DNA of 41,642 nt from an uncultured Acetatifactor sp. (GCA_910586215.1 CAJUGH010000034.1:1-41642), one strand, 5' to 3'. Positions 1 to 8,309 are shown, counted from the stretch's first letter. Made by a program: numbers and translations. Notes: generated by a model not told the origin, from the sequence alone.

Positions 1-14
1 CTAAAGCCCGACCC

Positions 15-33
15 GTCCGGCAGTCAGCCGGAC
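15..33. other. Hairpin near the window start
   Basis: Perfect 7-bp arms (GTCCGGC at 15-21, GCCGGAC at 27-33) with a 5-nt loop. A run of T follows about 14 nt later (47-52). This could be the terminator of a gene lying left of the window, but the T-run is farther away than in a classical intrinsic terminator. Confidence 0.35.
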
Positions 34-100
34 AGGGAACGGCAAAATTTTTTAAACTTCTTTTACTTCTTTATCTCACATGAGCAAAGTAACAGGAAAA

Positions 101-132
101 GTAACAGTTCAATGCCCTGTCTGAACTGTTAC
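101..132. repeat. 11-bp inverted repeat upstream of the two-component genes
   Basis: GTAACAGTTCA at 101-111 and its exact complement at 122-132, with a 10-nt loop. The right arm and its flank recur, inverted, upstream of hisC near 17378-17394. The 1-268 stretch otherwise shows no gene. The hairpin could be a regulator target or part of a dispersed repeat; the sequence alone does not decide. Confidence 0.5.
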
Positions 133-268
133 AAGGGAAAACACCAGGATAGGGAGTCTGCCGTAGGAAAATTTTAAGAAAAAAGCAGGAAAACCATAAG
201 GAAAATAGTTATCAATGGTGCTATACTACACCCGTCAGAAAGGTACAATGCAGAAGGGTGGCAACCAA

Positions 269-976
269 ATGGACATTCACATTTTAGTGGTAGATGATGA
301 GAAAGAACTTGCAGATATCATAGAATTATACCTTACAAATGACGGCTATACTGTCCACAAATGCTACAACAGCAGGGAAGCCCTGGCCTTTATCGGCAAT
401 GGGAATCTGCATCTGGATCTTGCCATACTGGATGTCATGCTGCCAGATGGGGATGGTTTCCAGATATGCAGGAAGATCCGGGAGGAATCCTATTATCCAG
501 TGATTATGCTTACGGCAAAGGTGTCAGATGGGGATAAGATCAAGGGACTGACGCTGGGGGCTGACGATTATATCACCAAGCCTTTCAATCCATTGGAACT
601 TGTGGCCAGGGTGAGGACACAGCTACGGCGCTACATGCAGTACAATCATTCTGCTCCCAGGCAGGAGAAATGTCCCAGGGAGTATGATATCCGGGGACTT
701 GTGATCAATAGGGACAGGCACAAATGTTACCTGTTCGGACGGGAACTGCAGTTGACACCCATGGAATTCTCAATCCTCTGGTACCTCTGTGAACACCAGG
801 GAATTGTGGTTCCTTCCGAAGAACTATTTGAGTCCGTGTGGGGAGAAAAGTACCTGGATAATAACAATACTGTCATGGCCCATATAGGCCGTCTTCGGGA
901 GAAAATGGGTGAACCTGCCAGAAATCCGAAGTTCATCAAAACAGTATGGGGGGTAGGATATACCATTGAAAAGTAG
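269..976 (+). CDS. OmpR/PhoB-family response regulator, VanR-like
   Basis: Response regulator of 235 residues. The N-terminal receiver domain has the acidic pair D9/D10, the phospho-acceptor D55 in the DVMLP motif and the conserved Lys in ITKPF near 105. The C-terminal winged-helix domain ends in the typical WGVGY motif. It should be phosphorylated by the adjacent kinase and bind DNA as a transcription factor. The ATG at 269 is preferred to upstream starts because a purine-rich RBS (GAAGGG) sits just before it and the protein then begins with MDIHILVVDDE, as family members do. The gene overlaps the next by 11 bp. Overall resemblance is to VanR of glycopeptide-sensing systems, but no vanHAX-type resistance genes are in this window, so the stimulus is unknown. 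The downstream ABC transporter is a plausible target. Confidence 0.93.
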   Translation: MDIHILVVDDEKELADIIELYLTNDGYTVHKCYNSREALAFIGNGNLHLDLAILDVMLPDGDGFQICRKIREESYYPVIMLTAKVSDGDKIKGLTLGADDYITKPFNPLELVARVRTQLRRYMQYNHSAPRQEKCPREYDIRGLVINRDRHKCYLFGRELQLTPMEFSILWYLCEHQGIVVPSEELFESVWGEKYLDNNNTVMAHIGRLREKMGEPARNPKFIKTVWGVGYTIEK

Positions 977-2090
977 GAATCATGAAGCATTCAGACACCT
1001 TGCCAGGAAGATTCTGATACATACAGTATGCCTGTTGGGTATGGCCACTGTTATGATCTATGGCATCTATAACTTTCTATTTGAGGCCGGCTTTTCAAGG
1101 ATGATACCGTCCTTTTTCCAGAATGTTTTCGGTATGGAGAAAGATGCTGCTGTCAGCTTCTATGAAAGGGCATTCCGCCGCCATATGGATCTTATCATCC
1201 TTCTGTCTATGGCAGGAATATTTTTTTTATTTCTTCATATTTACCTTCGCTATTTTACCAGGTATTTTGAACAAATCAGTAAAGGTATGGACAATCTGAT
1301 GCTGGATATTCCCGGAGAGGTCTCCTTGCCTGCAGAATTGCTGCCTATAGAACGTAAAATGAACTTGCTGGGACATATCATTGACCGGCAGAAAAGTGAT
1401 ATGGCATTGATGAAACAGCGAAAAAATGACATGATTATGTACCTGGCCCATGACTTGAAAACGCCACTGGCTTCCTCCATCAGTTATATGAATCTGCTGT
1501 TGGAAGAGAAGGCGATATCAGAAGAACTGCGTGAAAAATATCTCTCCATTTCCTTAGCCAAGAACCAGCGGCTGGAGGATCTGCTCAACGAATTCCTGGA
1601 GATTGCAAAATACGATCTATCCCACATTGTCCTGCAATGCAGCAGGATCGATCTCTCCAGGCTGCTGGAACAGCTTGTATTTGAATTTCAGCCCATTCTG
1701 GAACAAAAGAAGCTGACCTGCCGGCTGGATATGGGGGAACATCTTGTACTGGAATGCGATGTGGACAGGATGCAGAGGGTATTCGATAATCTCCTGCGGA
1801 ATGCAGTGCTTTACAGTCAGGAGGGAAGTCAGATCACCGTTACTGCCGAATACAAGGAAGGGGGACTGGAACTGCAATTTGCCAACCATGGAGACACCAT
1901 TCCACAGGAGAAACTGGATCGGATCTTCGAGCAATTTTACCGGCTGGATGCAGGGCGCAGTACAGATGGTTCCGGCCTGGGGCTTGCCATTGCAAAACAG
2001 ATTGTTACGCTCCACGGAGGTACTATCACAGCGGCCAGCAGACAGGGAATGACAATATTTACTATAAAAATACCGCAACCAGCCATGTAA
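966..2090 (+). CDS. Sensor histidine kinase, VanS-like
   Basis: Membrane histidine kinase of 374 residues. Two hydrophobic segments (about 16-38 and 74-94) frame a short extracellular loop of about 35 residues. A linker leads to the dimerisation domain, with the phospho-acceptor His162 in the AHDLKTPL box. The ATPase domain has the N box (DNLLRNA, N279) and a GSGLGL box at about 335-340. The start is a TTG at 966 overlapping the end of the regulator gene, the same kind of arrangement known for vanS genes, and points to translational coupling. The tiny extracellular loop argues against a large ligand-binding domain; the kinase may sense a membrane-associated signal or an antibiotic. The partner is the upstream regulator. 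Confidence 0.92.
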   Translation: MKSRNHEAFRHLARKILIHTVCLLGMATVMIYGIYNFLFEAGFSRMIPSFFQNVFGMEKDAAVSFYERAFRRHMDLIILLSMAGIFFLFLHIYLRYFTRYFEQISKGMDNLMLDIPGEVSLPAELLPIERKMNLLGHIIDRQKSDMALMKQRKNDMIMYLAHDLKTPLASSISYMNLLLEEKAISEELREKYLSISLAKNQRLEDLLNEFLEIAKYDLSHIVLQCSRIDLSRLLEQLVFEFQPILEQKKLTCRLDMGEHLVLECDVDRMQRVFDNLLRNAVLYSQEGSQITVTAEYKEGGLELQFANHGDTIPQEKLDRIFEQFYRLDAGRSTDGSGLGLAIAKQIVTLHGGTITAASRQGMTIFTIKIPQPAM

Positions 2091-2409
2091 AAACTGTGCA
2101 GTAAAGGGAGTTTTCTTGTTCATTTTGCAAGACATTAGTACTGCAGGTATGAGCCTGGCTCTGGGACATGCTGGCAGATATCAGCGACTGTATGCTGTGG
2201 GAAAACTGTAAGAAAGTCCATAAAAAAAATTCAAAATATGGTATGTGTATACAAGAAAAGAGATCCTTTGTATCTGGTACAATAATTGTATCAAGGCAGG
2301 GGATTTTCTTTTGACACTTCGATTTTTTACGAATAAGAAATGTTCTTGGAGGATCCTGCATATCTGCCCTGGAAAGGTATCAGAAGATTGGAAGGAGGAG
2401 GTATTTTCC
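2091..2409 (+). other. Spacer between kinase and ABC transporter genes
   Basis: 319 bp without a convincing gene. The right half holds a possible promoter (2311-2339). An open frame begins at 2245 in the same phase as the ATPase gene, but its translation up to 2409 does not look like an ABC protein, and the strong RBS lies at about 2391-2402, so I treat it as leader. No terminator was seen after the kinase gene. Confidence 0.5.
2311..2339 (+). promoter_or_regulatory. Possible promoter for the ABC transporter genes
   Basis: TTGACA at 2311-2316, a 17-bp spacer and a weak -10 (TAAGAA at 2334-2339). The -35 is perfect but the -10 matches poorly, which may mean the promoter needs an activator such as the adjacent response regulator. 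Read-through from the kinase gene is also possible. Confidence 0.35.
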
Positions 2410-3312
2410 ATGGAACTATTGTTGGATCATGTGTCTAAAAGCTTCAAGGATAAGCATGCAGTGGAAGATTTCTGTCTGGAATTGACTCCAGGTGTCTGGG
2501 GGCTGTTAGGAGCTAACGGAGCCGGCAAGACCACTTTGATGCGGATGATTGCAGGAATTCTGCACCCTACTGCAGGAGAGGTGGTATATGACGGTGTACC
2601 CATCCGAAAACTGAGGGAAAGATACCGGAATATATTCGGATATCTGCCCCAGGATTTTGGTTTTCCCAGGGAGTTCTCTGTTAAGGAATATCTGATGTAT
2701 GTGGCGGCCCTAAAGGGGATACCAGGGCAACAGGCCAGGCAGCGGATTCGGGAGTTGCTGGAGCAGGTTTCCCTGTCAGGTGTGAGCCACAAGAAAATCA
2801 CCAGGCTTTCCGGAGGTATGAGGCGCCGGGTGGGTATTGCCCAGGCCCTGCTGAATGACCCGGAGGTATTGATCCTGGATGAACCTACCGGAGGTCTGGA
2901 TCCTGGCGAGAGGGTGCGTTTTCGGAATCTGCTGTCAGAATTTGCCCAGGATAGAATTGTATTGATTTCTACCCATATTGTTTCCGATGTGGAATATATT
3001 GCCACCTGCCATGCCATGATGGGGAACGGAAAATTGCTGGCAACTGGCACCACGGAGGAACTGGTCAGCCAGGTGGAGGGCAGGGTGTGGAACTGTATGG
3101 CTACGGCAGACAGGGTGGCGGAATATGAGAACAGATTGCAGGTCATCAGTCTGCGGAATGAGCCGGATGGCAGGGTGAGCATCCGGTATCTGGCAGATAA
3201 TCCCTGCACTGGCGATTCCGTGACAGTGATGCCCCGTCTGGAAGATCTGTATCTGTGGATGTTTCCCCAGAATATGGCGGGGGAAATAGGCAGGGAGGAG
3301 GTATCGGCATGA
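2410..3312 (+). CDS. ABC transporter ATP-binding protein
   Basis: ABC ATPase of 300 residues. It has a complete nucleotide-binding domain: Walker A GANGAGKTT (34-42), Q-loop at Q81, signature LSGGM (133-137) and Walker B LILDEP followed by TGGLDPGE. The roughly 80 residues after the ATPase core resemble the accessory tail of drug- or lantibiotic-type ABC-2 exporters. The ATG at 2410 follows a strong RBS (GGAAGGAGGAGG). Its stop overlaps the permease start as ATGA, so the two are translationally coupled and should form one exporter. Substrate is not evident. Location behind a VanRS-like pair suggests an envelope-stress or antimicrobial-response role (inference). Confidence 0.93.
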   Translation: MELLLDHVSKSFKDKHAVEDFCLELTPGVWGLLGANGAGKTTLMRMIAGILHPTAGEVVYDGVPIRKLRERYRNIFGYLPQDFGFPREFSVKEYLMYVAALKGIPGQQARQRIRELLEQVSLSGVSHKKITRLSGGMRRRVGIAQALLNDPEVLILDEPTGGLDPGERVRFRNLLSEFAQDRIVLISTHIVSDVEYIATCHAMMGNGKLLATGTTEELVSQVEGRVWNCMATADRVAEYENRLQVISLRNEPDGRVSIRYLADNPCTGDSVTVMPRLEDLYLWMFPQNMAGEIGREEVSA

Positions 3313-4553
3313 GGATTCTGGGATTGGAACTAAAACGGGTATGGCTGGCAAGGCGTACCTGGATCCTGCTGGTATTGGCGCTGTTGCTGTCTGTGCTTCT
3401 GGCTTATTTGCCAGTGACTTACTGCTACAGCAACGGTACAGATGAGGCAGGAAACCCGGTGAACCTTACGGGGCTGGCTTCCATTGCCTATGAGAAGGAA
3501 CGCCAGGCCTCGGCGGCCGGCCTGGTGACACCGGGGCGGGTCCGGGAGGCTGTGGAAACCTACCAGGATTGTCTGAGGGCATATGGTGTCACAGAGTCCT
3601 ACGACTTGCCGGAAGGAGTCTATGAGCGGGAGATCCTGCCCATTGCACCCCTGCTCCATGGGGTAAAGGAGGCTTTTGCAGATCCGGATACAGGTATGGC
3701 ACCTGCGCTGATGGAGATTGAGCCGGCCATGCTGGAAGACTATTATGCCACCTGTGAGGAACGGATTGTTTCCTTGATGGCCATGGAATGTCCCGACAGT
3801 CTCCAGGCACAGCACAAGGCAGTGGAAATGTATGACCGGGTGGGGAAACCATTTACGGTCTATCCCGGTATGAATTCTACAGTGATGGATTATCAGAACA
3901 TCATGGGGTTTCTGGTACTGTTGTGCTGTGTGGTCATGGCGGCACCGGTGTTCTCTGCCGATTACCAGTCCGGGGCAGACGATATCCTGCGCTGCACCCG
4001 GCATGGCAGGATGAGGCTGGGGGCTGCAAGGGTGGGGGCTGTGCTCCTCATCAGCGGCACCGGGTTCGGGATCTGTGCTATGGCATATATCCTGGCGGCT
4101 GACAGTCTTTTTGGATGGGACTGCCTGGGGACATCCATTCAGATGACATATTCCATTGTGACGCTTGCTGATATAACCATAGGGGAACTGCAATGGATTT
4201 TCGCTGCTGCCGGGCTCCTGTCGGTGCTGGCCTCGGTGAGTTTTACCCTGTTTCTCTCTGCCAGGTGCAAGAGTATGGTCATGTCCCTGGCGGCAGCGCT
4301 GGGATTCTGTATGGCGCCGGTGGTGGTCTGCATGGCCATACCCGGGGCGGCAGGCGCCTGGATCTGCAGTATCCTGCCAGCCAGCGGCACCAGCATACAG
4401 GCCAGCTTTCTATACGCTTTAACGGATTTTGTTTTCTTACAGGTGGGGGAATGGGCAGTATGGACCCCTGTGGCCATGGTAGGGGCCTGTATCCTGGAGA
4501 TACCACTGTTTTCTTTTTTGGCGGTCCGCTCTTATGCCAGGGGCAAAGTTTGA
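3309..4553 (+). CDS. ABC transporter permease (ABC-2 type)
   Basis: Integral membrane protein of 414 residues. One N-terminal transmembrane helix (about 15-36) is followed by an extracellular domain of about 170 residues. A cluster of about five hydrophobic helices follows, from about residue 200 to the C-terminus. This is the usual plan of ABC-2 family permeases paired with a stand-alone ATPase. The ATG at 3309 is preceded by GGGAGGAGG and overlaps the ATPase stop codon. The large extracellular domain between helices 1 and 2 may contact the substrate. No family with known substrate was recognised. The gene is followed by two hairpin terminators, so it is the last gene of its unit. Confidence 0.85.
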   Translation: MRILGLELKRVWLARRTWILLVLALLLSVLLAYLPVTYCYSNGTDEAGNPVNLTGLASIAYEKERQASAAGLVTPGRVREAVETYQDCLRAYGVTESYDLPEGVYEREILPIAPLLHGVKEAFADPDTGMAPALMEIEPAMLEDYYATCEERIVSLMAMECPDSLQAQHKAVEMYDRVGKPFTVYPGMNSTVMDYQNIMGFLVLLCCVVMAAPVFSADYQSGADDILRCTRHGRMRLGAARVGAVLLISGTGFGICAMAYILAADSLFGWDCLGTSIQMTYSIVTLADITIGELQWIFAAAGLLSVLASVSFTLFLSARCKSMVMSLAAALGFCMAPVVVCMAIPGAAGAWICSILPASGTSIQASFLYALTDFVFLQVGEWAVWTPVAMVGACILEIPLFSFLAVRSYARGKV

Positions 4554-4578
4554 AGGGAATGGAGATTTTCTTTAAAGT

Positions 4579-4669
4579 AAAGGTTCAGCCCGCGCCATTC
4601 GTAAAGCCGCGCCCAAGGCGCTTTTCGCTGCTTCGCAGCTTTCTTTACTCATGGACTGGCTGAACTTTT
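4579..4669 (+). terminator. Tandem hairpin terminators inside a larger inverted repeat
   Basis: Two compact hairpins with T-runs lie directly after the permease gene: GCGCC-CAA-GGCGC (4609-4621) then TTTT, and GCTGC-TTC-GCAGC (4627-4639) then TTTCTTT. Both are enclosed by 12-nt arms, AAAGGTTCAGCC (4579-4590) and GGCTGAACTTTT (4658-4669), which pair with one G-T wobble. The nested layout suggests a small repeat element doubling as a transcription stop. Confidence 0.6.
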
Positions 4670-5053
4670 GATATACAAGTTGACCAACAAATCGGGCCAT
4701 TTACCGTCATGGTGCCCAAAGATAAAAAATCACGGTTATGGTCTTGACATTCCAGGTCTGGAGGTGTAAATTTAGATTCACTTAACACGAATCGATGCAA
4801 GCATCTTATTCATCTTGTTTTTATCGGCTGGATCGGCCAGGGGTACGCATTCATATTACAGGAACCGAAGGAAATGCAAATGCGCGGTATTTTTGACGGA
4901 ACCGGGAGGAAACCGGCACCAGAATCTTTACCAGGCAGGGTATTGGTGCAGGGTAGTATCATGCAGGGCACAGGGAACAGGACAAGGCCAGGGAGGTAGG
5001 ACAACATCAGAACAGAATATGGAGCCGCCGGGGACAGCCTGCTGCAGGAACTT
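4670..5053 (+). other. Leader region of the Tad pilus locus
   Basis: About 380 bp without a supported gene. It contains the likely operon promoter (4744-4772) and, just before the ATPase gene, an RBS-like GGGAGGT at 4991-4997. A 12-codon frame (ATG at 4961, stop TAG at 4997-4999) ends within that RBS; it could be a leader peptide or chance. Confidence 0.45.
4744..4772 (+). promoter_or_regulatory. Promoter of the Tad pilus locus
   Basis: Perfect TTGACA at 4744-4749, a 17-bp spacer, then TAAATT at 4767-4772 (4 of 6 consensus matches). The spacer contains the short palindrome CCAGGTCTGG. It lies downstream of the permease terminators and about 230-280 bp upstream of the cpaF start, so it probably drives the whole pilus locus. 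Confidence 0.55.
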
Positions 5054-6145
5054 GTGGAAGATTACACCACCCAGAAGCAGCAGTCACTGATGCAGATGAA
5101 GAAAGGCCAGCTATCCAAGGAGGCTTTTCTGGCAGAGGCGGCAGGCCACATAGCCAGTTATTACCACTTGCCGGAGCAGGCGGCCGGGAAACTGCTGGGG
5201 GAATTCGAGAGATATATTTTCGGGTACTCCAGGCTTTCGGGGCTGATTGACGACAGGACGGTCTCCGACATACGGGTGGTCAGCTATGACAATATCCGCA
5301 TCAAGAAAAAGGGGCAGAGGATGGCGGCAGATGTCACCTTTTCCTCCCCCAGGGAGTACAGACAGTTTATTGATTACATTGCTACAAGGAATCAGGTTAA
5401 TATTTCTAATCTCAATGCCATTCAAAGGTTCACGGACAACGAGAGCCATCCGGATTTTATCTTAAGGTTCACGGTTTCCATGCCTCTCGTCAACACGTAC
5501 AGCGAACCTTATCTATGCATCAGGAAAGTTCCAAGATATTTTCCGCAGATGAAGGATCTGATCGAACAGGAGATGATGGACCGGGAGACAGCACAGCTTC
5601 TGGTATCGCGGTTCAGACAGGGGTCTACGCTGATTGCCGGGGGTAATTCCTCCGGGAAGACTACCATCCTCAACGCCTTGAAGGAGACCCTGCCTAACAA
5701 TATGGCAGTGCTGGTGGCCCAGCAGGCAGATGAACTGACCACACGGTTCCATCCGGATATGATGTTTCTTCATTCACTGCCCGGTGCCGGAGAACAGCAG
5801 GTCAGCTATGACCTGGAGCATATCAGCATTGCCGGACTGACCATGGATGTGGATTTCTTTATCATCGGGGAGGTGAAAGGGGCAGAGGCGCTGTACCTGC
5901 TGAATGCGGCTTACACCGGACAGATCTGTGCAGCAACCATACATGCACCCTCGGCAGACCGGGCCACGGACAAGCTGGTGGACTATGCCATGTATGAGAG
6001 CCGGTATTCCAGGGATGAACTGATGAAGATGATGGACTGCTTCCAGACCCTTGTGTTCATGGAGCATTACCGGGTGAAGGAGATCTTCGCCTGCAGGGGT
6101 TGGGACGGGAAGGAGAGGAGGCTTCTGTATGACAGGATTTTGTGA
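5054..6145 (+). CDS. cpaF: CpaF/TadA-type secretion ATPase
   Basis: Hexameric ATPase of the type II/IV secretion superfamily that powers Tad pilus assembly. The 363 residues include an N-terminal helical part, a PAS-like N1 domain, Walker A GGNSSGKT (196-203) and the Walker B region ending GEVKGAEA (about 272-279), then the His-containing box (AATIHAPSA). The start is uncertain. The first standard codon is GTG at 5054 with a poor RBS, while the reading frame stays open back to 5000. The well-placed RBS GGGAGGT (4991-4997) would fit an ATC codon at 5006, adding 16 residues. The product should work with the TadB and TadC homologues directly downstream. No CpaE/TadZ-like localisation protein was seen nearby. 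Confidence 0.9.
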   Translation: MEDYTTQKQQSLMQMKKGQLSKEAFLAEAAGHIASYYHLPEQAAGKLLGEFERYIFGYSRLSGLIDDRTVSDIRVVSYDNIRIKKKGQRMAADVTFSSPREYRQFIDYIATRNQVNISNLNAIQRFTDNESHPDFILRFTVSMPLVNTYSEPYLCIRKVPRYFPQMKDLIEQEMMDRETAQLLVSRFRQGSTLIAGGNSSGKTTILNALKETLPNNMAVLVAQQADELTTRFHPDMMFLHSLPGAGEQQVSYDLEHISIAGLTMDVDFFIIGEVKGAEALYLLNAAYTGQICAATIHAPSADRATDKLVDYAMYESRYSRDELMKMMDCFQTLVFMEHYRVKEIFACRGWDGKERRLLYDRIL

Positions 6146-6174
6146 GAGGCTGCCCTATCCTGTGCGGGGACCAT

Positions 6175-6199
6175 AAGTATGCACGGAATGAAGATTTTC
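6175..6199 (+). repeat. Direct repeat, copy 1, before tadB
   Basis: 25 nt that match 7159-7183 at 23 positions. Both copies begin AAGTATG and end ATTTTC. They bracket the tadB gene 984 bp apart. Confidence 0.7.
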
Positions 6200-6224
6200 A
6201 GGAGAAGTACAGGGAGGTGCAGGG

Positions 6225-7166
6225 ATGGAGACCTGGATGAGAATAGGTATACTGGTGAGCCTGTTTACAGGGTTTTTTCTGCTATTTTACAAGATAAGGG
6301 TAATGAGGCGCCTGATAGCATTCCTGCGAAGGACCAGGTGGGACATGGATATGGCTTCCAGACAGAGAAATCTGGCGGGCAGACGCAGGCTGCTGGAACT
6401 GAAAAAAGAGCATTCCCCGCTGGTGGCCCTGGAGCAGAAGCTGCAGTACAGCGGCTTGAAACTGCGGTATCCGGGACTGAAGGCAGAGTGGTGGATCGCG
6501 GGAAATGTGATGGTAGCTGTGGCAGTGTTCCTGGTGGGGCTGTTATTTGGAGGGATAGGGGCAGCCTTCGTGTCTGCGGCCCTGGCAGTGGGCCTGGAGT
6601 GTCTGTGGCTGCGGCTATTGTGTATGACTAACCTGCGGCGGGTGAACGGCAGTCTCATGAAACTGCTGAATTTCCTGGGCAATTACAGCATCACGGCCCC
6701 AGAGGTTACAGGCGTTTTTGAACAGGTGGCCAGATATATGGAGGAACCCATTAAAAGCGCGTTGGACACCTGCAGTTATGAGGCCCAGACAACCGGGGAT
6801 GCAGGGCTGGCACTATTGTCCATGGCAGAGCGGATCGAACATCCCAAGTTCAAGGAGCTGGCCCGCAATATGGAGATCAGCATCCGGTACTGTGCGGATT
6901 TCTCTGCCCTGGTCACAAGCAGCAGAAGAAGTCTGCGGGAATATCTGCGGGTGACACAGGAGCGGAAGGGGATGCTGCGGGAAGCACTGGTCAATATGGC
7001 CCTGCTGCTGGGCATGTCAGTGGCCGTACTCTTCACGGTGGGTCATCTCATTGATATCTCCGTGTGGTGGCTGCTCACCGGCACCCTGCCGGGCAGGATC
7101 GGCCTGTGTGTGCTGGCAGTGATATTCGGGCTGTTTGCAGGACAGATGCAGAGGGTACAAGTATGA
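6225..7166 (+). CDS. tadB: TadB-like inner-membrane pilus assembly protein
   Basis: Type II secretion F-family membrane protein of 313 residues. An N-terminal transmembrane helix (about 6-22) is followed by a basic cytoplasmic stretch, a hydrophobic region around 90-130, a long helical cytoplasmic domain and two C-terminal helices (about 262-310). This is the standard plan for the TadB platform protein that couples the CpaF ATPase to pilin extraction. The ATG at 6225 is preceded by AGGGAGGTGCAGGG. The gene follows cpaF by 79 bp. The 3' end carries the second copy of a 25-nt direct repeat whose first copy precedes the gene. Confidence 0.82.
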   Translation: METWMRIGILVSLFTGFFLLFYKIRVMRRLIAFLRRTRWDMDMASRQRNLAGRRRLLELKKEHSPLVALEQKLQYSGLKLRYPGLKAEWWIAGNVMVAVAVFLVGLLFGGIGAAFVSAALAVGLECLWLRLLCMTNLRRVNGSLMKLLNFLGNYSITAPEVTGVFEQVARYMEEPIKSALDTCSYEAQTTGDAGLALLSMAERIEHPKFKELARNMEISIRYCADFSALVTSSRRSLREYLRVTQERKGMLREALVNMALLLGMSVAVLFTVGHLIDISVWWLLTGTLPGRIGLCVLAVIFGLFAGQMQRVQV

Positions 7167-7183
7167 ACGGAATGAATATTTTC
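7159..7183 (+). repeat. Direct repeat, copy 2, at the end of tadB
   Basis: Second copy of the 25-nt repeat found at 6175-6199, with two differences. It overlaps the last codons and stop of tadB. Confidence 0.7.
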
Positions 7184-7227
7184 TAAGGTTGGAAAGAACC
7201 CAACCCAAGAAAATCTAAGTCATTCCG

Positions 7228-7256
7228 GGAAGAATGCCAAAGGCGGGCATTCTTCC
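7228..7256. other. Perfect 11-bp hairpin between tadB and tadC
   Basis: GGAAGAATGCC at 7228-7238 pairs exactly with GGCATTCTTCC at 7246-7256 across a 7-nt loop. No T-run follows directly; the next sequence is a tandem array. It would form a stable stem in the pilus mRNA and might attenuate or segment the transcript. Confidence 0.65.
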
Positions 7257-7258
7257 AA

Positions 7259-7330
7259 GCGCGGTTTTTGCGCTTTGCGCGGTTTTTGCGCTTTGCGCGG
7301 TTTTTGCGCTTTGCGCGGTTTTTGCGCTTT
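7259..7330 (+). repeat. Four identical 18-bp tandem repeats
   Basis: GCGCGGTTTTTGCGCTTT repeated four times without a mismatch at 7259-7276, 7277-7294, 7295-7312 and 7313-7330. Each unit contains GCGC arms around a T-rich loop. The array sits in the 252-bp gap between tadB and tadC and is not part of a supported reading frame. Perfect identity suggests recent or ongoing slippage. Confidence 0.9.
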
Positions 7331-7418
7331 GTTGGCACTAGTTCATGAACTGTTTGTGTCGGCGGTGGGAAAGAGTCTTTAAAAGGCATGATACCTGTGG
7401 ATAGGGAGGAGGATATAG

Positions 7419-8258
7419 GTGAGGGAAGAGCAGATTGTAATGGCATTACAGATTCTGCCCTGGATAGCGGCCGGATTGACTTTCCTGCTGTTTGTGGTGC
7501 TACGGCGGGGGTATCATCCGGAGCGGGTGGTATTCAAGGCATTCCGGGAACTGTCGGGGCTGGTACGGCAGAGGCAGAGGGGGAGTAGCTGGTATCGCAG
7601 GTCCAGGCAGTGGCTGCTTCAAAACGGGGCTGCTTTTCACTATGGCCGCAAGATGAATCCGGAATGCTTCCTGACAGTGCGGATCCTGCTGGCCCTGGGC
7701 AGCATGGCAGCATTATGGCCTATGGGGTGGGAATGGGGTGTGGCAGTAGGAATATTGCTGTTTTTCTTGCCCTGTGGGATGCTGGTGTATCTGAATGGCC
7801 GGGACAATGAGAAGCTGCTTCCGGAACTGAAACTGGTCTATCACGCCCTGGAGATCCAGATCCGGGCGGGAGTCTATGTGACGGACGCACTGGCGGAATG
7901 CTATGGGAGTGTGCAGCAGGAAAGACTGAGAAGCGCCCTTTTGGAACTGGCAGGGGACATTGTGATGAAAGCAGATATCTATGAGGCCCTGGACCGGTTC
8001 CAGGGAAAATTTGACAACCGGTATATTGACTCCCTGTGTATCACCATTCTCCAGGCCCTGGAGTCAGGACAGGCCCTGGAACTTCTGGGGGATATCGGGG
8101 AACAGATCAAGGATATGGAGGAGACAGTCCTGGAGCGGAAGAAGGCAGCCCTGGACCGGAGTATTACCTTCTACCAGCTGGGGGTACTGGCGGTGGTGCT
8201 GGGAATAGCCCTTTACGCCTGTGTGACCTATATGTTCGGGGCGGCAGCCGGATTCTGA
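7419..8258 (+). CDS. tadC: TadC-like inner-membrane pilus assembly protein
   Basis: Second F-family membrane protein of the pilus machine, 279 residues. Hydrophobic helices lie near residues 9-26, 84-130 and 253-277. Between the last two is a cytoplasmic helical domain with the conserved-type segment LPELKLVYHALEIQIRAG, typical of TadC homologues. The GTG at 7419 has a strong RBS (AGGGAGGAGG) 6 nt upstream and is preferred to the ATG at 7440. It should form the membrane platform with TadB. The gap before it contains a hairpin and a four-unit tandem array. Confidence 0.82.
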   Translation: MREEQIVMALQILPWIAAGLTFLLFVVLRRGYHPERVVFKAFRELSGLVRQRQRGSSWYRRSRQWLLQNGAAFHYGRKMNPECFLTVRILLALGSMAALWPMGWEWGVAVGILLFFLPCGMLVYLNGRDNEKLLPELKLVYHALEIQIRAGVYVTDALAECYGSVQQERLRSALLELAGDIVMKADIYEALDRFQGKFDNRYIDSLCITILQALESGQALELLGDIGEQIKDMEETVLERKKAALDRSITFYQLGVLAVVLGIALYACVTYMFGAAAGF

Positions 8259-8309
8259 CAGGCAGCAATCGTATGGCCATTGGTATGGCTGAAAGAGAGG
8301 AAAGAGAAG

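Noticed and set aside
7259..7330. CRISPR array
   Set aside because: The 18-bp units are directly adjacent with no spacers, and no cas genes are present.
7183..7446. Minus-strand frame with a repeated basic peptide
   Set aside because: The repeats are simply the 18-bp DNA array read in frame; no RBS and no support outside the array.
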